Source: Chitinophaga sancti (GTDB lineage: Bacteria; Bacteroidota; Bacteroidia; Chitinophagales; Chitinophagaceae). Taken from it: a stretch of 64,000 nt of DNA. The notes below the pieces were generated by a model. That model worked only from the letters and a program-made list of their open reading frames with translations, did not search any database and was not told the origin of the DNA. The position numbers and the translations under genes were made by a program. The stretch covers positions 7,032,001 through 7,096,000 of the forward strand of contig NZ_CP139247.1 of NCBI RefSeq assembly GCF_034087045.1, given 5' to 3'. This document shows positions 38,713 through 48,071 of this stretch, in pieces; position 1 is the stretch's first letter, and every line of letters begins with the position of its first letter.

Positions 38713-39948
38713 TTATTTCCAGGTGGTGCGCAGGGGCTGGTTCAGCAACCTGTTTGCACCTTCATCGAACAGGAAAGTTTGTTTCTCAGGATCATATTGG
38801 AGAGAGCGGCCCAGCTGAAGGGCGATCTTTCCCATATTGACAAGTGTACAGGAACGATGTCCGTTTTCTTCGTTTGTCACAAAGGTTTGTCTTTCTTTTA
38901 CCGCTTTCACAAAATCAGTGATAGCCAGTGGTGGTTCAGGAAAGTTTGCCAGGCGTTTTTCCAGGTCAGGGATATCTGATCTGAAATCAGCATACAGTTT
39001 ACCATTTGGCCCGGAAATGAAGGAGGCGTTTGCCTCCCGGCCTTCCGGATCCAGGATGATCTTGCACCGGTCCTGGTAGGTAAAGGTGATCTTCTGCCAC
39101 GTACCTACGGCATCCGGGTGTTGTAAAGGTGTTTCCACCTCTACCTCAATCGGACTGGTTTCATCTTTATCCAACAGGTATTGCACAGGATCGAGGTAAT
39201 GTTGGCCTGTTTCACCCAGCACGCCTGCTCCATAATCCCAATATCCACGAAAGTTCTGTATCCGGTTGATATTGTAGGGTTTATAAGGTGCAGGTCCCAG
39301 CCAGCGATCATAGTTCAGGGTTGCTGGCACAGGTTGAACCGGCAGGTTGGTTAAACCGGTATACGCAGCAGGCCAGGTAAAACCCGTCTGTGGTGCCAGG
39401 GTGATGGTGAGTGGCCAACCCAGTAGACCGCTGAAGGTCAGCTTCTTCAATTTTCTGACAGGAATATTAGTCCCGTAAAAGTTACCATCTATGCGGTGGT
39501 TCATATTGAGCCGGAAGATGCGGCCATAGGTTTGCACGGCATTGACCACCTGCTTTCCTTCGGCAATGGAATGGGTCATCGGGGTTTCGCACCAGATGTC
39601 TTTCCCTGCGGCGGCAGCTTCCATGGCAATGAGGCCATGCCAGTGTGGTGGCGTGGCAATATGAACGATGTCGACATCCTTTTGTAAAAGAAGATGACGG
39701 TAGTCGTCGAAGGTTTTGACTTTTTTGTCTGTGAGGAGTTTACTTTTATCTACATCACAAATAGCGGTGAGGCGTGTACCGGCGTAGTCTATATGCTGAT
39801 GGCCGGCGACACCCATACCGATCACACCTTTGGTCAGCTGGTCGCTGGGGGCAAGGTAGCCACGGCCCAACACATGCCGGGGAATGATAGTAAAGGCAAC
39901 TACCGTTCCGGCTATATTTTTCAGGAAATCACGTCTATGGTTTGGCAT
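38713..39948 (-). CDS. Gfo/Idh/MocA-family oxidoreductase with Tat signal
   Basis: ATG at 39948 is chosen: it starts 'MPNHRRDFLKNIAG', a twin-arginine signal, whereas the longer frame adds 48 unlikely residues. 411 residues: Rossmann nucleotide-binding half ('GVIGMGVAGHQH', 'AICDVDKSK', 'IATPPHWH', 'WCETPM'), then the C-terminal GFO/IDH/MocA fold ('GAGVLGETGQHYLDPVQYLL'). Family members oxidise or epimerise sugars with tightly bound NAD(P). Export folded through Tat fits. The HEAT gene follows; an AraC protein gene is divergent, possibly its regulator. Confidence 0.88.
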   Translation of the reverse strand: MPNHRRDFLKNIAGTVVAFTIIPRHVLGRGYLAPSDQLTKGVIGMGVAGHQHIDYAGTRLTAICDVDKSKLLTDKKVKTFDDYRHLLLQKDVDIVHIATPPHWHGLIAMEAAAAGKDIWCETPMTHSIAEGKQVVNAVQTYGRIFRLNMNHRIDGNFYGTNIPVRKLKKLTFSGLLGWPLTITLAPQTGFTWPAAYTGLTNLPVQPVPATLNYDRWLGPAPYKPYNINRIQNFRGYWDYGAGVLGETGQHYLDPVQYLLDKDETSPIEVEVETPLQHPDAVGTWQKITFTYQDRCKIILDPEGREANASFISGPNGKLYADFRSDIPDLEKRLANFPEPPLAITDFVKAVKERQTFVTNEENGHRSCTLVNMGKIALQLGRSLQYDPEKQTFLFDEGANRLLNQPLRTTWK

Positions 39949-40074
39949 AGGATCTTCTATAATGATCACGAGGGGACAAGATATGCATTTTTTATAAATA
40001 TAAAGTTTTGGCCTCCTATCTGGAAAAATTTTACTTAAATTAGGGCTAGCCCTGAACCATTGAACACAAATTCC

Positions 40075-40413
40075 ATGTCTAACAATCATCACGAAAAAGT
40101 AATTGCCAGCATTAGCGAATACCTGCTACTTAACCTGAATAAGCCGGTCAGTATTTCACAACTAGCTCATTCTCACTACATCAGTGAGTCAAAGCTCAAA
40201 CAGGATTTCAAAAAATATAAGCAGCTTTCCCTGATAAACTGGTTATTGGAGCAAAGAATGCAAAAGGCTTTTCAGCTTTTACAACAATCGGATAGTAAAA
40301 TTTCCGATATTGCGGTGGAAGTCGGGTATAGTAATGTATCCAGTTTCAACCGGGAGTTTAGGAAACATTATGCCTGTTCTCCCCAGGAAATCAGGAATGG
40401 AAATAGTGAATAA
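40075..40413 (+). CDS. Stand-alone AraC-type DNA-binding domain protein
   Basis: 112 residues from ATG 40075 (TTG at 40060 also possible). It is almost only the AraC double-HTH: 'ISQLAHSHYISESKLKQDFK' (first HTH) and 'ISDIAVEVGYSNVSSFNREF' (second HTH). No sensor domain. Its gene is divergent from the Tat oxidoreductase (127 bp apart), so it may regulate it. Single-domain AraC proteins are usually activators controlled by abundance or partner proteins. Confidence 0.85.
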   Translation: MSNNHHEKVIASISEYLLLNLNKPVSISQLAHSHYISESKLKQDFKKYKQLSLINWLLEQRMQKAFQLLQQSDSKISDIAVEVGYSNVSSFNREFRKHYACSPQEIRNGNSE

Positions 40414-40622
40414 GTAAAACCATTCGGGGATTTTTAACGTACATATACTCAGTGCCAAAAAATTTCTGCATTTTTCTTTGAAATCAGCAGCCTTGCCGAA
40501 AGAATTATCAGACAAGCACTTATATCTGTAGAACGTTATAATTAAGACTATTCCCTGTAATTTTTACAAATCATTAACAGCCGTGTTCGAAGTTTATTTT
40601 CTAAAAACAGCAATGTGTTTAG

Positions 40623-40630
40623 TAGTTTTG
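40623..40630 (+). promoter_or_regulatory. -7 element of candidate RNA gene
   Basis: TAGTTTTG matches TAnnTTTG; the -33 region (40597-40600) is only TTTT. Start expected near 40636-40640. Confidence 0.4.
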
Positions 40631-40635
40631 CCCCG

Positions 40636-40966
40636 CTTTTATGAAGTAAACGGTTACGATAGCCAGGCAGGCAGAATAGTATAAAGTGAGTGCATACCGT
40701 GTCATGCGAAACATAAAGATCTGGGGGCTAATAACCTACAGGATACGTTGGGTTCTTATTGTTCCAATCTAATTATTATACATGTCGCCACTTTATATGC
40801 AAAACGAAAGACACCAGACTACAACAATGCACAATGCTTTCCAAATTACCTTCGCGTAATCAAACATATTTACATAGTGCCTTGAAAAAGGGGCTATAAC
40901 CTTCGTTTACGAACAATGCAAAATGAAATACCGGTACTTTAGTCCTTTAGTGCCGGTTTTTTTTTG
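40636..40966 (+). ncRNA. Unidentified structured RNA, about 330 nt
   Basis: No ORF fits this 560-bp gap, but RNA-gene features do. Long-range pairing joins the ends: 40646-40652 with 40904-40910 (7 bp), 40653-40655 with 40898-40900, and 40659-40664 with 40892-40897 (6 bp), making a 16-bp stem with small bulges. Nested inside, 40680-40688 pairs with 40789-40797 (9 bp). A -7 element lies at 40623 and a hairpin terminator at 40930-40965. It lacks the tRNA-like T-loop of tmRNA and the RNase P GAGGAAAGTCCGG motif. A Bacteroidota 6S-type RNA is possible, but I could not place it. Function unknown. Confidence 0.5.
40930..40965 (+). terminator. Rho-independent terminator
   Basis: ACCGGTACT/AGTGCCGGT stem (one G-U pair) with T9 (40957-40965). 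It ends the candidate RNA; no upstream protein gene is close on this strand. Confidence 0.85.
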
Positions 40967-40975
40967 TCCGTATCT

Positions 40976-41173
40976 TTAGTAGGAAGGTCGTTTAGATCTG
41001 CTCTTTTCAGGGGTATTCTCAAGACGTTCATCCAGTTGCTCATCGCTCATTTCTCTTTCTGATTCGTCCAGCGGACGTTCTGCTTCTTCAAATGCTCCAC
41101 CCGAACCCGTGTGCAAAATTTCGTTTTCTTTTGGTAAGCCGGTCGACGAGCCGGTATCGTTCACGTAAATCAT
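40976..41173 (-). CDS. Small acidic hypothetical protein
   Basis: 65 residues from the ATG at 41173 (or 73 from 41197). Hydrophilic, Glu/Asp/Ser-rich, with 'ERPLDESEREMSDEQLDERL'; probably disordered. No signal or known domain. It is the only ORF here and lies between terminators, so transcription as a short single-gene unit is plausible. Existence moderate. Confidence 0.45.
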   Translation of the reverse strand: MIYVNDTGSSTGLPKENEILHTGSGGAFEEAERPLDESEREMSDEQLDERLENTPEKSRSKRPSY

Positions 41174-41272
41174 TGGTATACACATTTTTCCATTCAAAGG
41201 ATCAATAACAATGCTAATCTAATAAAAATCGTGGGTATTCCATAATGGTAGGGCTTTAACTCTGTATTAAGA

Positions 41273-41299
41273 GCGGGGTTTTGCATGGCAAAACCCCGC
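41273..41299. terminator. Hairpin terminator after SGNH hydrolase gene
   Basis: GCGGGGTTTTGC/GCAAAACCCCGC perfect 12-bp stem with ATG loop, 8 bp past the leftward stop at 41307. Confidence 0.75.
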
Positions 41300-41306
41300 A
41301 GATCTG

Positions 41307-42098
41307 CTATTTTAATAACTTAATAATCCCTTTACCCCACAGTTTTCCGAGGCTCTCTGCCCCTACCTTGTTGGGATGCAGATAAAATACGCCCTGCCAA
41401 CCTTCTTCTGCCTGCAATTCTGTTGCCGCATGTTGCTTAAAGTACCCAAATCCTTGCTTATCACCCACAATCACCTGACCAGGCTTGGTTCTTCCATACT
41501 CCTTCACCAGGTTGCCCACCTCCGGGAAATAGGTTTGCAAACGGTCCAGACCACGCTGCAAATAGATAGCGCCATTGTAAGTATTCGGGCTATACCAGAT
41601 AGGCAAATGAATGACCACCCTGCTGTCGGGAAAATCCGTCAGCAACTGGTCTATAATCGCCTGTAAGTTCTTTTTATAGTTTTCGGGAGACACCGGAGCT
41701 CCGTTGGGCCCTTCTACGGCACTATCATTGGTGCCCAGATCAATAGAAAATACTAACAATGCATCTTTATCTGCCTTAAAAGCTTCAGCCGCAGCTTCTA
41801 CTTTTTTAAATGCTTTGCCGGTAGCTGGCAGAAAATCTACCGTGGTGTAACCGCTTACGCCCTGGTTGGAAAAATTCACCTTCCCCACTCCTTCCTGTGT
41901 TTGTAGCCACTCCACCGTTCGTACCGGCGGTGCCTCCTTGTCAGGTTCCTTTAGCGTGGCTCCATGCGTAATGCTGTTACCAATAAATACAATGTTCAGA
42001 TTAGTGGCGGCTTTCTTTTGCGCCATTGTTGGAAGCTGGGCAATCACCAGCATGAGCAGGTATACACCTGCCCGTTGGCCATAGGTTCTCATATACAT
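41307..42098 (-). CDS. SGNH/GDSL-family hydrolase, exported
   Basis: 263 residues: Sec signal (to MAQKK), block I 'IVFIGNSITHG' with nucleophile Ser, Gly/Asn blocks 'LGTNDS', and C-terminal 'YLHPNKVG' providing the catalytic His of block V. These hydrolases deacetylate sugars or cleave esters. It ends the Che-like operon, 6 bp after the receiver-kinase gene, which is an unusual partner and may simply be co-transcribed. Confidence 0.85.
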   Translation of the reverse strand: MYMRTYGQRAGVYLLMLVIAQLPTMAQKKAATNLNIVFIGNSITHGATLKEPDKEAPPVRTVEWLQTQEGVGKVNFSNQGVSGYTTVDFLPATGKAFKKVEAAAEAFKADKDALLVFSIDLGTNDSAVEGPNGAPVSPENYKKNLQAIIDQLLTDFPDSRVVIHLPIWYSPNTYNGAIYLQRGLDRLQTYFPEVGNLVKEYGRTKPGQVIVGDKQGFGYFKQHAATELQAEEGWQGVFYLHPNKVGAESLGKLWGKGIIKLLK

Positions 42099-42104
42099 GA
42101 CAGT

Positions 42105-43199
42105 TTATCTCCGCCACTGGAAGTAGAAACAGCTACCCTCGCCTAAACGGGATTCCACCCACACCTTGCCTCCCTGTGTTTCCACCAGTAATTTGAGGAT
42201 ATTTAATCCTATCCCTGTGCCTTTGTCATCATCTTTGTCTACCTTTTCAAACAACCTAAAGATTCTTTCATTGTCCTTATCCTCTATGCCAGGACCATTG
42301 TCCTTCACATAAAAATTATAAAACTCACCATCCGGTGTACCCCCCACACTGATCTCTGCTAAAGCTTTATCATTATATTTAATCGCATTACTCAGTAAGT
42401 TCTGGAATACCTGTTGCAGTTTTTGTCTGCTGGTATGTAATACAGGCAGGTTCGTTCCCACCTGAATGTGTACATGTGCCGGGGGGAACAACAGTTTGAT
42501 CAACTGCTGCAACAACTCGTTTACATCCACATCTTCTGTCTTGTTGGAGAACTGGTGTTCCTTGCTGTAGTCTAGAATGGCTGTGATCATATCTGCCATC
42601 TGGGTAGCGGCATTCACAGACATATCCATATACTCCGTCAGCATAGGGGATACCTTGATCCCATCTTCCTCCTGCATCAGCATCAGCAAACCGGTAATAC
42701 CGGAAAGCGGTGTTTTCAGATCATGTGCTACCACATGCATAAAGCGCTCCAGCTGTCCATTGATCTGCTCTTTCTCTTTCAGTGTCTGCTTCAGTTCATC
42801 CTGATAGAAATATAATTGTTCGAATACATTTACCTTGGCTCTGGTCACATTGATGTCCAAGGGCTTTGACAGATAGTCTACCGCTCCTATTTTAAATCCT
42901 TCCAGCACATAGTATTCGTCTTTATTGATGGCTGTCACAAAAATGATGGAGATGTTCCGTGTTTTAGGGTTGGCTTTTAGTAACCGGGCTACTTCAAAAC
43001 CATCCATATCCGGCATCTGCACATCCAGCATAATCAACCCAATATCGTCATGCTTTAATACCAACTTCAATGCTTCATTGCCCGATGAAGCCTGTATAAA
43101 AGTCCTGTTATCCGCCAGCAGCATCTGTTCCAGCGATAATAAATTCTCCAATCTATCGTCTACAAGCAGGATGGTAAATTTTTTAGTCATAATACTCAT
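42105..43199 (-). CDS. Receiver-histidine kinase hybrid
   Basis: 364 residues: N-terminal receiver domain (D14/D15, phospho-acceptor D59 in MLDVQMP, Lys in YLSKPLD), a short coiled linker, HisKA with H159 in AHDLKTPLSG, and HATPase_c (N in 'NLLSNAIKYND', 'DNGPGIED', 'GTGIGLNI'). No membrane segment; cytoplasmic. The order receiver-then-kinase fits a relay node taking phosphate from the big hybrid kinase in the same operon. An alternative start is 43190. Confidence 0.9.
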   Translation of the reverse strand: MSIMTKKFTILLVDDRLENLLSLEQMLLADNRTFIQASSGNEALKLVLKHDDIGLIMLDVQMPDMDGFEVARLLKANPKTRNISIIFVTAINKDEYYVLEGFKIGAVDYLSKPLDINVTRAKVNVFEQLYFYQDELKQTLKEKEQINGQLERFMHVVAHDLKTPLSGITGLLMLMQEEDGIKVSPMLTEYMDMSVNAATQMADMITAILDYSKEHQFSNKTEDVDVNELLQQLIKLLFPPAHVHIQVGTNLPVLHTSRQKLQQVFQNLLSNAIKYNDKALAEISVGGTPDGEFYNFYVKDNGPGIEDKDNERIFRLFEKVDKDDDKGTGIGLNILKLLVETQGGKVWVESRLGEGSCFYFQWRR

Positions 43200-43250
43200 G
43201 GGCTCTCTTTTAACGGCTAGTCTTATTTATATATACGAAGAAAACATTAC

Positions 43251-43814
43251 TCACGGTTCATTAATTATAAATTTTATTATATCTTCAACTGACAGTACTT
43301 GAATCCCTTTGCACATTTCTATAGCGGCCAGTGGCATCGCCTCGAACGCGGCAGTAGCCGGATCCTGTACAATACCGGTACCGCCTGCAGCGATAATATC
43401 GTACATACCTGCGGCGCCGTCTTTGTTGGCTCCACTCAGTAATATGGCCAGTGCGCTGCTACCATATACTTCTGCCACACAGCTAAATGTCATGTCAATT
43501 GAAGGCCGGCTATAGTTGACCAGTTCTGAATAATCCAGCATAAAGGTCTTATCGGATTCCAGCATCAGGTGATAATTTTGTGGTGCCAGATAAATGTTGC
43601 GGGGTTTTACAGCTTCCTTATCTTCTGGTTCAATAATTCTTCTTTTGTTGGAAAGTAACCGGCCCATTTCACTCTGCACATTGCGGAGCCGGTGCAGTAC
43701 GATTACGACAGGCGTCTGCACATAATCGGGCAATGCATTGAGTATGCTGGTTAATACAGCGATGCTACCGGCTGACCCTCCGATTGTGATAATATCGTAC
43801 TTTTTGTTCTTCAT
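43251..43814 (-). CDS. cheB: CheB-type methylesterase domain protein
   Basis: 187 residues consisting of the CheB catalytic domain only: Ser in GGSAGS (S14), His in VLHR (H41) and Asp in NKDGAAG (D132) form the triad. It lacks the receiver domain of classical CheB. It would remove methyl groups from receptor-like proteins. It lies 18 bp after the CheR gene in the operon, but no methyl-accepting receptor or flagellar genes are present, so the target is unknown. Confidence 0.9.
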   Translation of the reverse strand: MKNKKYDIITIGGSAGSIAVLTSILNALPDYVQTPVVIVLHRLRNVQSEMGRLLSNKRRIIEPEDKEAVKPRNIYLAPQNYHLMLESDKTFMLDYSELVNYSRPSIDMTFSCVAEVYGSSALAILLSGANKDGAAGMYDIIAAGGTGIVQDPATAAFEAMPLAAIEMCKGIQVLSVEDIIKFIINEP

Positions 43815-43832
43815 AAATTTACAACATCCGGC

Positions 43833-44654
43833 TTATCCTTTTCTACGGCATATTTTATGAGCCCCATGTATTGTTTCAAATTTTTCATGGATGCTGGCAA
43901 ACCGCATCGTTTCTTTGATCCCCATGGCCAGGTAGCCGCGTGGTGAGAGGCTGTCATAGAATAGTTGCAATACGTGGTTCTGCAATTCCCTGTTGAAATA
44001 TATAAATACGTTCCGGCAACAAATGAGCTGGAACTCATTAAATACGGTATCTGTGACCAGGTTGTGCTGAAAAAAGGTAATGTGTTTACGAAGTTCCTTT
44101 TTGATCAGGACATTGTCATACCTGGCTGTATAGTAATTGGAAAAATCGCCTAACCCTCCTGACTGAATGTAATTATACACATAGTCTTTCATATTATCCA
44201 GTGGCAGGATGCCCATGTTTGCCTTTTCGAGGTTCATCGGGTTGAGGTCAGTTGCATATATTTTAGTTCTGCCAAGGAGCCCGGCCTCATGTAGCAGGAT
44301 TGCCATGGAAAACACCTCCTCTCCGGTAGAACAACCGGCATGCCATATTTTAATATTAGGATACGCCGCCAGCTTTGGAAGTACCTGTGTCCGCAATGTT
44401 TGGTAAAACAGGGGATCACGGAACATTTCCGTCACATTTACAGTGATAAACTGTACCAGCCGGTTAAAAAATTGTGCATCATTGACCAGCTGATACTTCA
44501 GCTCAAATACGGTAGCCATCCCCGTATGGCTCATAAAACGAACAATACGGCGCTTGAGGGATGCCTGCGCATAACCGGTGAAATCATATCCGTATTGCAG
44601 CTTTATTATATTAACAATATCGACGAAATCTGCATTAGATATGTCTTCCTTCAT
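43833..44654 (-). CDS. cheR: CheR-type protein methyltransferase
   Basis: 273 residues: N-terminal CheR helical domain ('RFMSHTGM', 'FLNRLVQFITVNVTEMFRD'-like block), then SAM domain with 'AGCSTGEEVFSMAILL' and 'IYATDLNP', and 'QLICCRNVFIYF'. It pairs with the CheB domain downstream. In Bacteroidota such CheB-CheR-kinase sets act outside flagellar chemotaxis. Operon position 15 bp after the hybrid kinase. Confidence 0.93.
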   Translation of the reverse strand: MKEDISNADFVDIVNIIKLQYGYDFTGYAQASLKRRIVRFMSHTGMATVFELKYQLVNDAQFFNRLVQFITVNVTEMFRDPLFYQTLRTQVLPKLAAYPNIKIWHAGCSTGEEVFSMAILLHEAGLLGRTKIYATDLNPMNLEKANMGILPLDNMKDYVYNYIQSGGLGDFSNYYTARYDNVLIKKELRKHITFFQHNLVTDTVFNEFQLICCRNVFIYFNRELQNHVLQLFYDSLSPRGYLAMGIKETMRFASIHEKFETIHGAHKICRRKG

Positions 44655-44669
44655 AAAAATGTTACAAGG

Positions 44670-47600
44670 TTATACCATCCAAACATGCATTAATGATAAA
44701 AGTTTACTGCTGTCGATGGGCTTTGCTATATAATCTGATGCCCCCGCGGCAATACATTTTTCTCTGTCCCCCGCCATAGCTTTTGCAGTTAGTGCAATTA
44801 CCGGCAGATTTTGATAACGGGGATTCGCTCTGATGTGGCGCATGGCTTCGTAGCCATCCATTTCCGGCATCATGATATCCATTAGTACTAACCGAATATC
44901 TGGATTTTCTTCCAATCTTTCAAGTGCTTCTTTTCCATCGGCAGCTGTCACCACATCCATACCATGTCCTGACAACAATGCACTCAGGGAAAATACGTTT
45001 CGCATATCATCATCAGCCAGTAGCACTTTCTGTCCATCCAGGTTCCTTTCTGTTTTAGGTGCTCTGTCTGAAAGCGTTTGAGAATCAGACTCAGTCAGTT
45101 TGTACAGGAAGAGTTCAAGTTCATCCATCAACCGGTCTCCGGAGAAGGTGGAGTTGCGAACGATTGCAGCAGCATTCTTCTTCAGCGCCAGCTCATCGCC
45201 TTCCGAAATGTCGTGATCAAGATAGACGATCACCGGCAGGTCTCTGGCAGCACTGATCTGCTTAAGTTGGTTCAGTCTTGCTATGCTTTCTGAAATATCT
45301 GTACCGGCATCGAGTACAATCCCGTCGTATTGATGGGATTGTAGTTCCAGGGCAGCTTCACCCAGTGTTTTCACCAGGTTGTACTGCGTTTGTAACTGCC
45401 TTTCGTCACTCAGTGATTGCAGGAAAGGGTAATGGAGTAATACCCCGTCTGAGATGACTAGAACCTTTTTCAGTCTGGCTTCCAGCTGGGAGCTGATACC
45501 ATTGAATACACTCTCCAGGTCGGTCACCTGCAGTGGCTTCTGCGTATATCCCTCTACTTTATCACGTACCTGCAGGGAGATCTCTCCTGCCGATACTACG
45601 TGCACGAGTATATGTTTCAGCTCTTCATTGTTCTTCAGGATCTTGAGGATGCTGTTGCCATCTATCAATGGCAGGTTCATATCTAATATAATAGCCGCTG
45701 GCAGGAACTTGCGGGCGAAGAACAGGCCATCATTGCCATTCAGGGCCACAATGGTTTTGAACCCTTTCTGCCGCGCGAAGTCACGGAGGATGGAGGCAAA
45801 GTTGGCATCGTCTTCTACGATGAGAATGAGTTTATCCTGTTTGCCCAATATATTACGATCGTCATCTACCAATTGTTCTTCAGCTGGGGCTACTTCTTTC
45901 ACCACTACAGGTGCTTCCTTTACAATAACAGGTGCAGGTGATACTTTCGGAACCGCATTGGTGCCGGTCTGCATCACAATCGTAAAGGTGCTGCCATGGC
46001 CTTCAGTGCTGAATAACCGGATCTCTCCACCCAGGCGTTTCATCAGTTCTTTGCTTATGCTCAATCCCAGGCCGGTACCACCATATTTACGGCTGGTAGA
46101 GCCATCGGCCTGACGGAAGGCTTCGAATATCAATTGTTGTTTATCAGCCGGAATACCTGTTCCGGTATCAGACACCGCGATGTGCAGGCCATCGGAATGC
46201 ATGGTCCAGGCCAGTTCAATTGTGCCGTCTTTCGGCGTAAATTTAAAGGCATTGGAAAGCAGGTTTTTTATCACCTGTTCCAGGCGCTGGCCATCCGTCT
46301 GTATCATGGCTGGTACATCAGGATCTATATTGGTGATGAAGTTGATATGCTTTTCATCGGCTACGACATGGAAGAGTTGTTCCAGGTCACTGGTAATACT
46401 CCTGACAGCTACGGGTTCGATGTTCATCTCTACCTTTCCTGCTTCAATTTTGGAGAGATCCAGGATATCATTAATGAGTTTGAGCAGGTCAGAGCCGGAT
46501 TTATGAATGATACCGGCGTATTCCATCTGCTTCGGACTCAGGTTCTGTTCCTTATTTTCTTCCAGCAGGCGGGCCAGGATCAGCACACTATTCAAAGGCG
46601 TACGCAGTTCGTGCGACATATTTGCCAGGAATTCCGATTTATAGGTACTGCTTTGCTCCAGTTCTTCTGCTTTTTTAGACAGTTCCTGTCTTGCCATTTC
46701 AAGGGCTTTGTTCTGCACGCTTATTTCATCGTTTACCTGGCGCAGTTCTTCTTCCTGAACTCTTAGTTCTTCTTCGGAAGCCTGCAGGATTTCAGACTGG
46801 CGGGTCAGTTCTTCGTTGGATTGACGTAATTCTTCCTGCTGGGATTCGAGTATTTCCTTCTGGTCCTGTACCCTGGTGAGTAGTTCCAGTACTTTCTTGC
46901 GGGAGGTAGCCGCGTTGACTGCTACGGCTGTGGCGTGAGCGGTATTGCGTAACAGTTCCATGACCCTTTCAGAAAGCGGGGTAAATGAAACGAGTTCTAT
47001 CAACCCTACCAGGTCATTATCATGCCACAGGGGCACGCATACAACAATACCAGGGGTATTATTGCCTGTGGCCGATTCAAGTCGCCAATAGCTGGCCGGA
47101 ATATCTTTGATAACTGTCAGTTCTTTGTGGGTTGCAGCTTCGCCGATGATGCCTTCATTCAATGCAAAGGATTTTTTAACAGTGGCAGGCAGTCCTTTGC
47201 CTGCACAAAGTTTCAGCAGTTTATTATCCACCTCATAACAATAAAAAGCGCCACCGGGAAGGTCAAGGTAATTGACCAGGGCCTGTAGATTTTTGTCGGC
47301 GAGGGTGTCAATAACGGCATCCCCCTGCAAACTTTCATTGATCAGGCTCATACCGGTGAGCAGCCAGTTGTTGGCATTTGCATTTTGATTGAGTGTTTCA
47401 GTTTCGGCTAATTTTACCTGCAATTCTTTTTGGGCTTTGAGGCGGATGTTAAATTCCCGGAAGGAGATGGTCATGAGTATGATAGCTACAAGCAGGATAA
47501 AGGCTGTATTAAGAATGAGGGCTGTTAAGGCAACCTCAACCTTTTCCATATTTGCCCCGTTTCTGTTGGCAAGCAGCAGTCGCTCTTCGACAATCATATC

Positions 47601-48071
47601 CTGGATATCATTATGAATTTTCTCCAGCATAGTCCGCTCTTCTTTTGTGATTTCCATGGCATGGGAAAACACAAAACTGGTATCGTGCCTCACTCCCAGC
47701 CCTTCCCAATAATTTAGGATTCCTATCAATTCTTTTTCTATGGCAATCGTTCTTTTGAGCTGGCTGGCATTGTCCATCACCATTTTACGGAGGTCGTAAA
47801 AGGCTGGCAATATTTTTGGATGTATATCGAAGTAAGGATCAAGGTATTTGACTTCATGAGTACTCCTGTAGGCGGTTCCAGCAGATTCGATTTCGTAAAT
47901 ATATTTGTTGATACGTTGTGCAGTCGTAATGACTTCATAGGATTGTTCGACCCATTCCGCCTGTGAGCGTTGTTTCTTGAAAGTAATGTAGGTAAAGACA
48001 CCACCTACTATTACCAATAATATGGCTATAGAGAAGCCTAGATACAGACGTGTTCTTAAGGAGTTCTTCAT
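44670..48071 (-). CDS. Multidomain hybrid histidine kinase
   Basis: About 1133 residues from the ATG at 48071 (numbers below count from 48080, three residues earlier). TM1 about 14-31, extracytoplasmic CHASE3-like sensor about 35-175, TM2 about 187-207, GAF about 235-390, coiled coil about 395-480, HisKA with H490 (MSHELRTPLN), HATPase_c about 600-710, then three receivers: D800 (ILDMNLP), D924 in a degenerate second receiver (VLDAGTD), and D1068 (LMDIMMPEMDG). It sends phosphate through the following receiver-kinase or the divergent receiver at 48522. It is a sensor for an unknown signal. Confidence 0.9.
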   Translation of the reverse strand: MKNSLRTRLYLGFSIAILLVIVGGVFTYITFKKQRSQAEWVEQSYEVITTAQRINKYIYEIESAGTAYRSTHEVKYLDPYFDIHPKILPAFYDLRKMVMDNASQLKRTIAIEKELIGILNYWEGLGVRHDTSFVFSHAMEITKEERTMLEKIHNDIQDMIVEERLLLANRNGANMEKVEVALTALILNTAFILLVAIILMTISFREFNIRLKAQKELQVKLAETETLNQNANANNWLLTGMSLINESLQGDAVIDTLADKNLQALVNYLDLPGGAFYCYEVDNKLLKLCAGKGLPATVKKSFALNEGIIGEAATHKELTVIKDIPASYWRLESATGNNTPGIVVCVPLWHDNDLVGLIELVSFTPLSERVMELLRNTAHATAVAVNAATSRKKVLELLTRVQDQKEILESQQEELRQSNEELTRQSEILQASEEELRVQEEELRQVNDEISVQNKALEMARQELSKKAEELEQSSTYKSEFLANMSHELRTPLNSVLILARLLEENKEQNLSPKQMEYAGIIHKSGSDLLKLINDILDLSKIEAGKVEMNIEPVAVRSITSDLEQLFHVVADEKHINFITNIDPDVPAMIQTDGQRLEQVIKNLLSNAFKFTPKDGTIELAWTMHSDGLHIAVSDTGTGIPADKQQLIFEAFRQADGSTSRKYGGTGLGLSISKELMKRLGGEIRLFSTEGHGSTFTIVMQTGTNAVPKVSPAPVIVKEAPVVVKEVAPAEEQLVDDDRNILGKQDKLILIVEDDANFASILRDFARQKGFKTIVALNGNDGLFFARKFLPAAIILDMNLPLIDGNSILKILKNNEELKHILVHVVSAGEISLQVRDKVEGYTQKPLQVTDLESVFNGISSQLEARLKKVLVISDGVLLHYPFLQSLSDERQLQTQYNLVKTLGEAALELQSHQYDGIVLDAGTDISESIARLNQLKQISAARDLPVIVYLDHDISEGDELALKKNAAAIVRNSTFSGDRLMDELELFLYKLTESDSQTLSDRAPKTERNLDGQKVLLADDDMRNVFSLSALLSGHGMDVVTAADGKEALERLEENPDIRLVLMDIMMPEMDGYEAMRHIRANPRYQNLPVIALTAKAMAGDREKCIAAGASDYIAKPIDSSKLLSLMHVWMV

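Noticed and set aside
40636..40966. tmRNA or RNase P RNA
   Set aside because: No T-loop/acceptor ending or tag ORF of tmRNA, and no GAGGAAAGTCCGG core of RNase P.
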